Origin: Planctomycetota bacterium
GTDB taxonomy: Bacteria > Planctomycetota > Phycisphaerae > Phycisphaerales > UBA1924
Direction of reading: 5' to 3'
DNA: 64,000 bases
Assembly: GCA_018242625.1 (NCBI GenBank)
Contig: JAFEBO010000010.1
Coordinates: forward strand, 1-64,000
In this document: positions 22,199-30,182 of the stretch, in pieces
How positions within the stretch are numbered: the first letter of the stretch is position 1
How the letters are laid out: each line of letters opens with the position of its first letter
Notes under the pieces: model-generated
The model's database searches: none
Seen by the model: only the letters and a program-made list of their open reading frames with translations
What the model was told of the DNA's origin: nothing
Translations under genes and position numbers: made by a program

Positions 22199-24151
22199 TT
22201 AGTTGCCGCCCGATTTGGCGCCGCCCATGACGCGCTTCTGAAGTTCGACCACAACGTCCTCGATCTTGGTGATCTTGCCACCTTGGACGTCGACGGTGAC
22301 CGACTCCATGGCCGCGGAGATCGGCCCGGACATCTGGGCCGCCATCGAGATCGGGCCCGTGGCGATCGAGGACGAATCAAGCAGCCACTTGCCGTTGTCC
22401 TGGACGAGCTTGAGCGGGGCGGGAGACCCGGGATGACTGATCACCGCCGAGTCGCCGGTGACTTCAACCTTGTAATCCGAGGCCTTGGTGGGCGCGGTCA
22501 TCCCGGTGGCGGCAGCCTGAGCCTCCGAGAGCGTCTTGCCGAACTTGTCCTTGCATGCAGCATCCAGCTTGGACTGCATGACGGTGAGGGAGACGAGCTT
22601 CTCGAGCACTTCTTTGTGCGCCGGATCCTGCAGCTTGACGAGCGAGAAGAAGACTTCCTTGTTGCCCGATTCCATCGCGCCGTAGATCTGCTCCCACGCG
22701 GCTGGGGCGTCCCCCGAACCAGATGCCTGGGCGGCCGGCGGAGCTTCCGGGGCGGCCGGGGCGGATTCGGGCGCGGCGGCGGGAGCCGGCGCAGCCGGGG
22801 CCTGGCTCGGTTCCTGCTTGCCGGCCAGGATTCCCAAGGCATCAGAGAGCAGCGTCATGCGCTCCTTGATAGCGCTCCCGCCGGGGCCTTTGAGCTGAAT
22901 AGAAGAGAAGGCGGATTGAGCGCCCTCGTACGCCGACTTGGCTTCTTCGACAGATGCTTTGGAAAGGTCCGCGGCTTCCTTCTGCGGAGCGCCAATGGAT
23001 GAGGCAAACGGGAGTGCGGGAGTGACGGTCTCCGCCTGCTGGAGCAGAGAAGCGTAAATCGCCAAGCTCGAAGCCTTTGCAGCCTGCGCGCCGGCCAGGG
23101 CGAGTTGAACACGGCCCACGAGCAGCTTCCCGGGCCCGGCGGGATCGCCGGACGCGGACTTGGCGCTCGCGAGCGCGGTCCGGAGCGTCGAAATCGCGTT
23201 GTCGAATTTCGAGTTCACTTCCGCATTGCGGAACGACGCAAGCTCGGCCAGCGCGGCTTCGATGTCTTTCGCGGTTTCGCCCGCGCTCGTCCGGGACTGG
23301 GCGGCCGCCGCCCGGCCCTGTTGAGCCTTCTCGTTCAGTTCGAGCTTGGCCCGATCCAGACCGGCGAGCCGGTTCTTGGTGGCCTCAATAAGAACGCCGA
23401 TTTCGGTGATCTCGGGCTGAAGAACATCCGCCTGGGCCTGCAGGCGCGACGCTTCGACGCGGATCGCATCGCCCTTGCGTTTGCTCTCTCGGGCCGCGGT
23501 CAGCTTCGCTTCGGCTTCGGAAGCGCTCAGCGATCCGAGAGACTCGCGTGCCTTGGAGTATTCCTCGCCCAGCTTTGCGGCCTCCTCGAATCGGGCCTTG
23601 GCCTTGGCCTGCAGGTCCGCGAGGCGGCGCTGCAGATCCTGCTGCTGGGTGGTGTATGCCTGGATTTCCTTTTCGCGTTCGGCCTTATTCGCGTCGATCT
23701 GAGCGACCATTTCCTTGGGATCGAAGCTCGACGCGGCGTCGGCCTCCGCGTTGTACGCAACCCAGTTGGAAAGTCGCACCCGGATGAGCGAGACCTTGTC
23801 AAGCGCCGCCTGCTCCGCAACAGAGGCCTGATCCAAGATGGCCTGAGCCTGCCCCAGTTGCGATTCGCCGACGAGGGCGGAGGCCGCCGCACCGTGCGGG
23901 TTCTTGCCTTCGGCATCGGCGACGGGCTTGGCGAGCTGGATGGAGTCTTTGTAGTTCTTGGCCGAGATGCCGTCCCAGCTCGCGGAGAACGCCCCGCCGG
24001 AATTGGACTGGAGCTTTGCGGAGCTGTGGGCGATCGCGGAGGCGTTGGCGCTGCTGCGGTCGCAACCGGCAACCATGCCCGCGGTCAGTGCAAGCGTGGC
24101 AGCGAGAGTTGCCGCGGGAGTGAATTTGGGTGCGAACCGGCAAACCTGCAT
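22199..24151 (-). CDS. Large coiled-coil lipoprotein, unknown function
   Basis: 650 residues from an ATG preceded by GGAGG at 5-9 nt. The lipobox is visible: hydrophobic LAATLALTAGMVAGC places the lipidated Cys at about residue 28. Residues about 100-420 are rich in Ala/Glu/Lys/Gln heptads (DANKAEREKEIQAYTTQQQD) and predict a long coiled coil. A Pro/Ala linker sits near 465-500. The final ~150 residues form a compact domain (WEQIYGAMESGNKEVFFSLV, then YKVEVTGDSAVISHPGS) resembling small lumazine-like DUF4878-type folds. Probably anchored in the outer or inner membrane and reaching across the periplasm. The function is unknown. Confidence 0.8.
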   Translation of the reverse strand: MQVCRFAPKFTPAATLAATLALTAGMVAGCDRSSANASAIAHSSAKLQSNSGGAFSASWDGISAKNYKDSIQLAKPVADAEGKNPHGAAASALVGESQLGQAQAILDQASVAEQAALDKVSLIRVRLSNWVAYNAEADAASSFDPKEMVAQIDANKAEREKEIQAYTTQQQDLQRRLADLQAKAKARFEEAAKLGEEYSKARESLGSLSASEAEAKLTAARESKRKGDAIRVEASRLQAQADVLQPEITEIGVLIEATKNRLAGLDRAKLELNEKAQQGRAAAAQSRTSAGETAKDIEAALAELASFRNAEVNSKFDNAISTLRTALASAKSASGDPAGPGKLLVGRVQLALAGAQAAKASSLAIYASLLQQAETVTPALPFASSIGAPQKEAADLSKASVEEAKSAYEGAQSAFSSIQLKGPGGSAIKERMTLLSDALGILAGKQEPSQAPAAPAPAAAPESAPAAPEAPPAAQASGSGDAPAAWEQIYGAMESGNKEVFFSLVKLQDPAHKEVLEKLVSLTVMQSKLDAACKDKFGKTLSEAQAAATGMTAPTKASDYKVEVTGDSAVISHPGSPAPLKLVQDNGKWLLDSSSIATGPISMAAQMSGPISAAMESVTVDVQGGKITKIEDVVVELQKRVMGGAKSGGN

Positions 24152-24213
24152 GAAGACCTCCAAGTGGAAGGGAGGGAGTTTATCAGGGTCGGGAGTGGCG
24201 CGGGGAAGTGTGG

Positions 24214-25641
24214 TCAGCGTGGCCCCGGGGCGTTCGTGGCGGCGGGAACGACACTCTTGGGGGTGGGGGGCTCGTAGGTCAGCCCGTAGTCGGGGCGTGG
24301 CTTGTAGAGAGACTTGATCCACTCCACAGTGGCCTTGTACCTGCGGTCGTCGACCGAACGGATGGCGGGTTTCCACTGATCGACGCCCGCGGTGTTGCGG
24401 ACCACCGGGTGCGGACGGGTTGTGAGATTGCGCGGCATCGCGAGCTGAATGAGCGGCGACTTTTCGGGATCGTCGTAGTTGATCAGGGGCCGCCCATCGG
24501 CGAGGCGGAAGCGATCGAGGATCAGGAAGTTCGTGTAGTAGGTGGCCGCATCGTTCGGCCGGGAGTGCTTGAGCATCAGCCTGCCCGCGTTCTCGCCGCC
24601 GTGGCATCGGACCGACGCGCAGCTGTTAATCAGCCACCCCTGATGGACTTTCTGCCTGAACGCGGCCATCGAGGCGGGATCTTCCATCACTTTGACAAGT
24701 GGATACAGATCATGTGCCTTCAGGCGATAAACAAGATCGAGGATCTGCGTGGGACGGGCCTGATACAGAAGGTCGCGCTGCTCGGGGGGCGGGAGCAGTC
24801 CGCTGTCTCCGTAGCGGCTCAACAGGGAAGAAATCAGTTCGCGCGGGATGAGAAGTCGCGGCGGGTTGGAGAGGTCGATCTCGTAAACCCGGATCAGGTT
24901 GACCTGATCCTCGCTCAAGACGGGAAACTGGCCGGATTTCTCCGATTCTGCTTCCTGCTCCGAATCCGGCTCGGCCTGGGACTCACTCGGGGAATCCTTG
25001 CGGGGTTCCTTCGAGGCCTTGCGTCGCTCGGAGTCCTTGTTGAGATCGATCTGCAGCTCGAGCATCTTCTTGAGCTGCAGCGCGCCCGGGTGGGCGCCGT
25101 CCACTTTCAGGATGCTCTCGACCTCGGCCAAAGCCAGATCGAGCCGCTTTCGATCCCGCAGCCATTCGGCAAGCATCACGCGATGGTCAAGATCGGTGTC
25201 TTCCAGGGCGGCCCGCATCTGCTTGTAACGCACCTCGACGGGCGGCAGCTCTTCGAGGCGCAGCACGCTGTCCTTCGAGAACTTGGTCGGGATTCCCGCG
25301 ATCACGATCGTGTAGTTCTGGTCATCAATGCCGGTCAGCCGCCCCGTGACGCGCGAGCCGTCCTTCAGGATGGCAAGCGTCTCGACCTCGCCGGAACGCT
25401 GCGCGGGCGGCGGGGGGGAGGGGGGCGGAACCGCCGCCTCGGACGGCTTGGCCTCGGGCGTTTTTTCCTCGACCGGTGTGGGGGCCGGGGTGGCGGCAGG
25501 GGCGGGAGTTTGGGGAGGTGGGGGCGAGGAGGGTTCCGACGGTTCGGGCGCGGGGCGTGCCACAACCAGAGGCGCGCAGAGCATCGCCCCGAGGGTGAGC
25601 AGCCTCACAAGGCGGGCCGAATTGGCCGTCCGTGCGTCCAT
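24214..25641 (-). CDS. Exported planctomycete-type protein with CX4CH motif
   Basis: 475 residues. A signal segment LVRLLTLGAMLCAPLVVA is followed by a ~60-residue Pro/Ala/Glu-rich linker. Near 80-120 lies a small beta domain with LKDGSRVTGRLTGIDDQNYT, as in planctomycete heme-binding or trafficking proteins. Helical repeats near 130-185 resemble TPRs. Residues about 345-360 hold NSCASVRCHGGENAGRL, a CX4CH-type possible heme site, followed by FLILDRFRLADGRPLINYDD and SPLIQLAMPR. The latter phrasing resembles planctomycete cytochrome-domain proteins that act at the membrane surface. Function not established; heme attachment is inference. ATG at 25641. Confidence 0.78.
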   Translation of the reverse strand: MDARTANSARLVRLLTLGAMLCAPLVVARPAPEPSEPSSPPPPQTPAPAATPAPTPVEEKTPEAKPSEAAVPPPSPPPPAQRSGEVETLAILKDGSRVTGRLTGIDDQNYTIVIAGIPTKFSKDSVLRLEELPPVEVRYKQMRAALEDTDLDHRVMLAEWLRDRKRLDLALAEVESILKVDGAHPGALQLKKMLELQIDLNKDSERRKASKEPRKDSPSESQAEPDSEQEAESEKSGQFPVLSEDQVNLIRVYEIDLSNPPRLLIPRELISSLLSRYGDSGLLPPPEQRDLLYQARPTQILDLVYRLKAHDLYPLVKVMEDPASMAAFRQKVHQGWLINSCASVRCHGGENAGRLMLKHSRPNDAATYYTNFLILDRFRLADGRPLINYDDPEKSPLIQLAMPRNLTTRPHPVVRNTAGVDQWKPAIRSVDDRRYKATVEWIKSLYKPRPDYGLTYEPPTPKSVVPAATNAPGPR

Positions 25642-25757
25642 GGAACGTGCGATTGTCCGTTCTCCGCGCGATTCTTTCCACCGTTTCGCGGCAGAATCGC
25701 CATGGCGCTACGTCCGGGCGGGTTGCCGGGTTGCCTGAAAAGACGGCAAAGAGCGGT

Positions 25758-26135
25758 TCAGGCCGCGGCCTGAAGGTCGGCCGGGGGCAGGCAGGACTCG
25801 ATCTTGGACCGCAGGTGGGCCGGCGTGAATGGCTTGACGGCGACGGCTTGGATCCCCCACGGGGGCTGATCCAGATCAAATTCGTCTTCCTGAGCAACCA
25901 GCAGGATGACGGGCGTCGCGGGATTCTGCTCACGGAAGGCCCGGACGAAGGCGAATCCATCCATGACCGGCATCTTGCCGTCCACGATCACCAGGTCCGG
26001 ACGCGTGAAAATCGATCGTGCCAGGCCCTCGCGGCCGTCGCAGGCTTCATCGACGTCGTAGTGGCCCAGCTGCGCGAGCACAGCCCGGGCGATGTTGCGC
26101 ATGGTGCGGGAATCGTCGATCAGCAGTATGCGCAT
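25758..26135 (-). CDS. Stand-alone response regulator receiver domain (CheY-like)
   Basis: 125 residues, a single receiver domain without output domain. The acidic pair is in ILLIDDSRTMRN (about 5-9), the phosphoacceptor Asp in LVIVDGKMPVMDG (about 54), and the conserved Lys in AVKPFTPAHL (about 105). The conserved Thr/Ser at the end of strand 4 is replaced: the sequence reads PVILLVAQED where CheY has VTA. Start at 26135 chosen for the GGGAG 8-12 nt upstream; the frame is open further. No kinase or chemotaxis gene is adjacent. Likely a phosphorelay or motility signalling component. Confidence 0.9.
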   Translation of the reverse strand: MRILLIDDSRTMRNIARAVLAQLGHYDVDEACDGREGLARSIFTRPDLVIVDGKMPVMDGFAFVRAFREQNPATPVILLVAQEDEFDLDQPPWGIQAVAVKPFTPAHLRSKIESCLPPADLQAAA

Positions 26136-26292
26136 TGGAAACGCTCCCGGAATGGCGTGCCGCGAAGGCCGCGGCATGCAGCATCGACCGAGAACGAACC
26201 CGTCTTTGGCTCAAAACGGAAAGGAAGCGGCGCACTTCTTGCCGACAGCCGCCGCGCGCTACGGCAGAGCGTTGCGCCGGAAGAACCGAAAA

Positions 26293-26376
26293 TGCCCAGG
26301 AGAGGATTTGAACCTCCATGCCCTTGCGGGCGCTACCACCTCAAGGTAGTGCGTCTGCCAATTTCGCCACCTGGGC
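26293..26376 (-). tRNA. tRNA-Leu (GAG)
   Basis: The minus strand folds as a class-II tRNA. The acceptor stem GCCCAGG pairs with CCTGGGC and the discriminator is A. The D-arm is GGCGAAATTGGCAGACGC, the anticodon stem CTACC/GGTAG encloses the loop TTGAGGT with anticodon GAG, a long variable arm is GCCCGCAAGGGC, and the T-arm is GGAGG/CCTCC with TTCAAAT. The long variable arm fits leucine. CCA is not encoded. Confidence 0.96.
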
Positions 26377-26494
26377 AAAGCGCGGGTGAAACCCGCGTGG
26401 TGGGGACAAATATAGTCGCGTTTTGGGAGACGGCGCGGATAAAGTTGGCCTGCCCGGCGAACTTTCGGCCGGTTTTTTTTCGGAGGCGTGCTTG

Positions 26495-26959
26495 GTGGAG
26501 ACGCGGGAGAATTCCGCGGTTTTGGAGGCTGTCGCAGCGCGTGCACGGGCTGCGGGCGTCTTTGGCCGCGTGGACGTCACAGCGGCCGGGATTGTCGCTC
26601 AGGCCCAAAGGCCGGCGGCCCCGGCGGAATACCGCGTTGAGCTCGAAAAGGGCGAGTTTTTCGTCGGAGTATTCACGCCCGACCGTTGGCTGAGCCATTC
26701 GGTGGAGGCCGACCTCTTGAACACCGGCGACGACCTGGCGGAGCTCTTGAAGGACGAGCTGGACGAGCTTGGCTATCAGGGGCCGGCGCCGGCAATCGAC
26801 CACTACCGAAACGATCAGAAGTGGTTTACGTTCCGCTCGCGCACCGGGGTGCGCCCGGCCGATGCGGGGGCCGCGGAGCGTCTGGGAACCATTCTGCTGG
26901 GATACGAGGCGTGCTTCCGTCACCTGGGCGACATGCACCAGAAGGGCGAGGACGAATGA
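26495..26959 (+). CDS. Hypothetical protein upstream of glycosyltransferase
   Basis: 154 residues from GTG at 26495; TTG at 26492 is equally possible, since GGAGG at 26482-26486 suits both. The open frame extends back to 26423 without a better ribosome site. The protein is acidic and mixed alpha/beta: FGRVDVTAAGIVAQ, an AEYRVELEKGEFFVGVFTP strand pair, a helical DLAELLKDELDELGY, and a closing KWFTFRSRTGVRP. No signal peptide, membrane segment or known motif. The gene for the GT4 enzyme follows 58 nt later on the same strand, so the two may be co-transcribed. Confidence 0.75.
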   Translation: METRENSAVLEAVAARARAAGVFGRVDVTAAGIVAQAQRPAAPAEYRVELEKGEFFVGVFTPDRWLSHSVEADLLNTGDDLAELLKDELDELGYQGPAPAIDHYRNDQKWFTFRSRTGVRPADAGAAERLGTILLGYEACFRHLGDMHQKGEDE

Positions 26960-27017
26960 AGAGCGGGGCGCTGGGCGATATCCACGGGCTGCGGTCGGCT
27001 GACGCGAGGAGGTCCGC

Positions 27018-28451
27018 GTGAGAGTGCTCATGCTCGGCTGGGAGTTTCCGCCGTTTATCGCGGGAGGCCTTGGAGTCGCCTGCTACGGGCTGACCCGCGC
27101 GCTCGACGCCATGGGGCACCGGGTCACTTTCATCCTTCCCAAGCCGGTGGGCGAGGAAAAGTCGCAGCACGTGCGCCTCATGGCCCCGGCGGGGTCTCCG
27201 GCGGGAAGAACGCTGCGGGCACCGATGCCCAGCCGCGGCACGCTCCCCGAAAATCACGGTTTCAAGCACGCGGAGTTCAGGGGAGTCGAGGCGGCATTCG
27301 CCAGCCCGTACCCGGGATTCGATCAGGCCGACAAGTCCACCTGGGTAGAGCCGGAGACACTTCCAACTGCGAGCCAGCGCGAAGCAGCCCCCGCCCCGTA
27401 CGCGAGCCAGATCGCCGAACTGCTCATGACCGCTCAGCGTGCGGCCGGCGAACGGGAGAATGCCCGCACCTGGGACGTGACCACAAATGCAACCGCCGCC
27501 TACGGCATGGACCTCGTCGGCGATTCCGAGCGCTACGCCCGCCTTGTCGTTTCGATGGCGCGCGCTGATGAGTTCGATGTGATCCACGCCCACGACTGGC
27601 TGACGTTTCCTGCCGGCGTGATGCTCGCGAGGGTCACCGGCAAGCCGCTCGTCGTGCACGTGCATTCAACGGAGTTCGACCGCGCCGGCAACAACGTCGA
27701 CCAGCGCGTCTACGAGATCGAGCGGCTCGGAATGCAGGCGGCCGACCGGGTGCTGGCGGTGAGCCAGCTCACCAAGTCGATCTGCGAGCGGCGGTACGGC
27801 GTGCCGGGGGACAAGGTTGATGTCGTGTACAACGGCATCGAGCGCGAAAACCAGCAGCCCGTCAGCGGGAGCGAGATCGTCTCGGGGGACAAGATTGTCC
27901 TGTTCCTCGGACGGATCACGATGCAGAAGGGCCCCGAGTACTTCATCGCCGCGGCCAAGCGTGTTCTCGAAAAGGTGAGCGGTGTGAAATTTGTGATTGC
28001 CGGTTCTGGCGACATGGCCCTTCGCATGGTGGAACTGGCCGCGAGCATGGGCATCGGCCACAAAGTGATCTTCACCGGCTTCCTGCGGGGCAAGGACGTC
28101 GAGCGTATTTACTCGATGGCGGACTGCTACGTCATGCCCAGCGTGAGCGAGCCTTTCGGGCTCGCGGCCCTGGAGGCGATCAGCCACGATGTGCCGGTCA
28201 TTGTGAGCAAGACCAGCGGTGTCGCCGAAGTTCTGCAGCATGTGCTGAAGGTCGATTTCTGGGATATCGACGAGATGGCCAACAAGATCATCGCGGTGCT
28301 GAGGCACCCGCCCCTGGGGGCGACTCTGCGCGAGCACGGGAGCTTTGAGCTGCACCGTCTGACATGGACCGGGGCGGCGGAAGCCTGCGTGCGTGCGTAT
28401 CAGACGGCGATCCAGGGCCACGGCCGCGAGAGCGCGAGCAAGTCGGCCTGA
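27018..28451 (+). CDS. GT4-family glycosyltransferase (glycogen synthase-like)
   Basis: 477-residue glycosyltransferase with the GT-B fold. The N-terminal domain opens LMLGWEFPPFIAGGLGVACY, the glycine loop typical of ADP-glucose-using glycogen/starch synthase relatives, and contains FDVIHAHDWLTFPAG. The C-terminal domain has KIVLFLGRITMQKGPEYFI, the catalytic-side E-x7-E motif in SVSEPFGLAALEAIS, and TSGVAEVL. A ~90-residue insert between strands (about 60-150) is unusual. GTG start at 27018 with GAGGAGG 6 nt upstream. Probably makes or extends an alpha-glucan or another glycan in the cytoplasm; the donor sugar cannot be assigned from sequence alone. Confidence 0.9.
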   Translation: MRVLMLGWEFPPFIAGGLGVACYGLTRALDAMGHRVTFILPKPVGEEKSQHVRLMAPAGSPAGRTLRAPMPSRGTLPENHGFKHAEFRGVEAAFASPYPGFDQADKSTWVEPETLPTASQREAAPAPYASQIAELLMTAQRAAGERENARTWDVTTNATAAYGMDLVGDSERYARLVVSMARADEFDVIHAHDWLTFPAGVMLARVTGKPLVVHVHSTEFDRAGNNVDQRVYEIERLGMQAADRVLAVSQLTKSICERRYGVPGDKVDVVYNGIERENQQPVSGSEIVSGDKIVLFLGRITMQKGPEYFIAAAKRVLEKVSGVKFVIAGSGDMALRMVELAASMGIGHKVIFTGFLRGKDVERIYSMADCYVMPSVSEPFGLAALEAISHDVPVIVSKTSGVAEVLQHVLKVDFWDIDEMANKIIAVLRHPPLGATLREHGSFELHRLTWTGAAEACVRAYQTAIQGHGRESASKSA

Positions 28452-28480
28452 AACCCACCCCGGGGCTTTCTGGCGGCCCG

Positions 28481-29836
28481 TCAGCCGACGTCGCGTCCTT
28501 CGAAGAGAAGAACGGCGAGAGCGAGGAAGATAGAAATCTGGCAGACGGAATACCCGGCCATGAGCACCAGATAGCCAGCGGGGATCGGCCGATTCTGTGA
28601 GACCGGATCGACAAGCCAGAAGACCTGCAGGTTCGGGAATGCGCCCCAGACGGCGAGGGCGGGGTAGTTGATGCGGGTCGGGCCGAGGAAGACAAAGTCG
28701 TCCTGTTCGGGGGGGCGCACCCGGTAAAGCGGCTTTCCGCCGACCATTTTTATCGTGAGCTTTTTGTCCGCGATCTTTGTGACGACGAGCCCCGGCGGCG
28801 TTGAAAGTCCGAGGTAGGTCTCGCTCTTCTCAAAGTCGCCCTTGAAAGAGGGGAAGTCGGCGGTCAGCATCGGGAAGCCGGTCGGGCTGGGTGAGTAGTA
28901 GAAAGAGTCTCCCGGCTTGATGGACGGGCGCGGCACGTTGCGGAGTTCGATTTCGAACGTTTCTCCGGGCGCGAGCAGGCCCGGCTTTCCCGGGTCGGTC
29001 GGAAACGCTTTTTCGATCTCGGCCACGTTCTGATTGATAAAGACATGGCGCCCGACGAAGTAGTTGGACAGGAGAGAAAGAACAAAGACGCCGAGGCAGA
29101 CCATGATGGTCATGACCTGGCCAAGCCTGCAGGACGCGGCGATGGCGACGGACGTCAGCACGAGAATCGCGAGCACGAGGCACGCGCACGCGAGCATGAT
29201 CTGCGGCTTGAAATCGATCAGCAGCCCCTGGAATCGCCATTCCTTGTGCACGAAGAGCACGGCGACGTAGGCAACGATGATGAGCGGCAGCAGGAGGAGC
29301 GTCATCACCTGCGGAAAATTCCACCGGTAGAAGAAGTTGCCCCACGCCCCGCCGAAGGCCGCCAGAAACACCGCCGACAGAGAGAAGATGACGACGGGTT
29401 TGTCGATCGCGTCGGCCGCGGTGCTCATCACGCCGTGGCGCACGGCCAGCAGGAGGAAGACCAGCATGATGGTGGTGGAGATGATGATCGCGCCCGCGAC
29501 GCCGACAAACTTTCCGATGACGACGATGAATCGCGAGATCGGCTTGCTGACGATCGTGAGGATCGTCTTGTTCTCGATCTCGCGGCTGATCGCGGTCGTG
29601 GCAATAAAACCGGCGATGAGCGCCCCGCACAGGAAGACCGACGAGAGGCCGACGTCGAGCAGAACCTTGTTGTCACCCTGAACTTCGGCGCTCTCGAGGT
29701 CCGCCAGGCTGAACGCGGACATCCACGTGACCAGCACGGTCAAAAGTCCGCTTCCCAGGACCAGCAGCAGCAGGATGGGCTGCCGCAGGCTTTCGATGAA
29801 CGTGTTGCGGGCGATGGTAAAGACGCGAAGGTTCAT
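28481..29836 (-). CDS. ABC-2 type transporter permease
   Basis: 451-residue inner-membrane protein. It opens RVFTIARNTFIESLRQPILL, typical of ABC-2 permeases in multi-gene exporters. The helices include LLVLGSGLLTVLVTWMSAF, VFLCGALIAGFIATTA and IIISTTIMLVFLLLAV, plus four more. After helix 1 comes the family's TIVSKPISRFIVVIGKFVG loop. A large extracytoplasmic insert (about 270-400) precedes the last helix. It is a paralogue of the permease at 36106, which shares the KP(I/V)S...GK(F/W)(V/L)G phrase, and is transcribed away from the SPFH operon. No ATPase lies on its own strand, so it could share the ATPase at 34808. Confidence 0.88.
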   Translation of the reverse strand: MNLRVFTIARNTFIESLRQPILLLLVLGSGLLTVLVTWMSAFSLADLESAEVQGDNKVLLDVGLSSVFLCGALIAGFIATTAISREIENKTILTIVSKPISRFIVVIGKFVGVAGAIIISTTIMLVFLLLAVRHGVMSTAADAIDKPVVIFSLSAVFLAAFGGAWGNFFYRWNFPQVMTLLLLPLIIVAYVAVLFVHKEWRFQGLLIDFKPQIMLACACLVLAILVLTSVAIAASCRLGQVMTIMVCLGVFVLSLLSNYFVGRHVFINQNVAEIEKAFPTDPGKPGLLAPGETFEIELRNVPRPSIKPGDSFYYSPSPTGFPMLTADFPSFKGDFEKSETYLGLSTPPGLVVTKIADKKLTIKMVGGKPLYRVRPPEQDDFVFLGPTRINYPALAVWGAFPNLQVFWLVDPVSQNRPIPAGYLVLMAGYSVCQISIFLALAVLLFEGRDVG

Positions 29837-30182
29837 AATGGCTGTGGAGCCCTGAAGGGGCAAAGACTAGCAAGTCCGACGCGCAAAAGACGGCGCGCCG
29901 GCGGGCGAGGGGCCCGAGCGGGCCCTGAGATTCCATTTTCGCGCCGATCGACGTCGAGGTTCGGGCGAACCGCACGGAAGAATGAGCGTATCAGAAACGG
30001 CCCTGCCGGCGGCCGCGATATTCTCTCGTGGGCGGGCAGGGTTTGTTGGCGGACATTTTCAGGATTGCGGACTGGTTCGGGGTGGGGCGGGCAACCATGC
30101 GGTTGTCTTGATCTATGATTGCGACCTTTTCACAAGGTCTTTCCCCGAGGTCTTCGGGGAAGAAAAGCGCGGACTTCAAACG
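29837..30182. other. Divergent promoter region between two permease/SPFH units
   Basis: 346 nt between the ABC-2 permease gene and the SPFH operon. A TATGAT hexamer at 30114-30119 is a fair -10 candidate for the operon, but its -35 partner is poor. A GC-rich palindromic patch GGGCCCGAGCGGGCCC lies near 29916. The frame open upstream of 30183 (from 29982) has no family resemblance, so I do not include it in the first SPFH gene. Confidence 0.5.

Noticed and set aside
26259-26546. Short minus-strand frames through 26.3 kb
   Set aside because: They read through tRNA-Leu(GAG).
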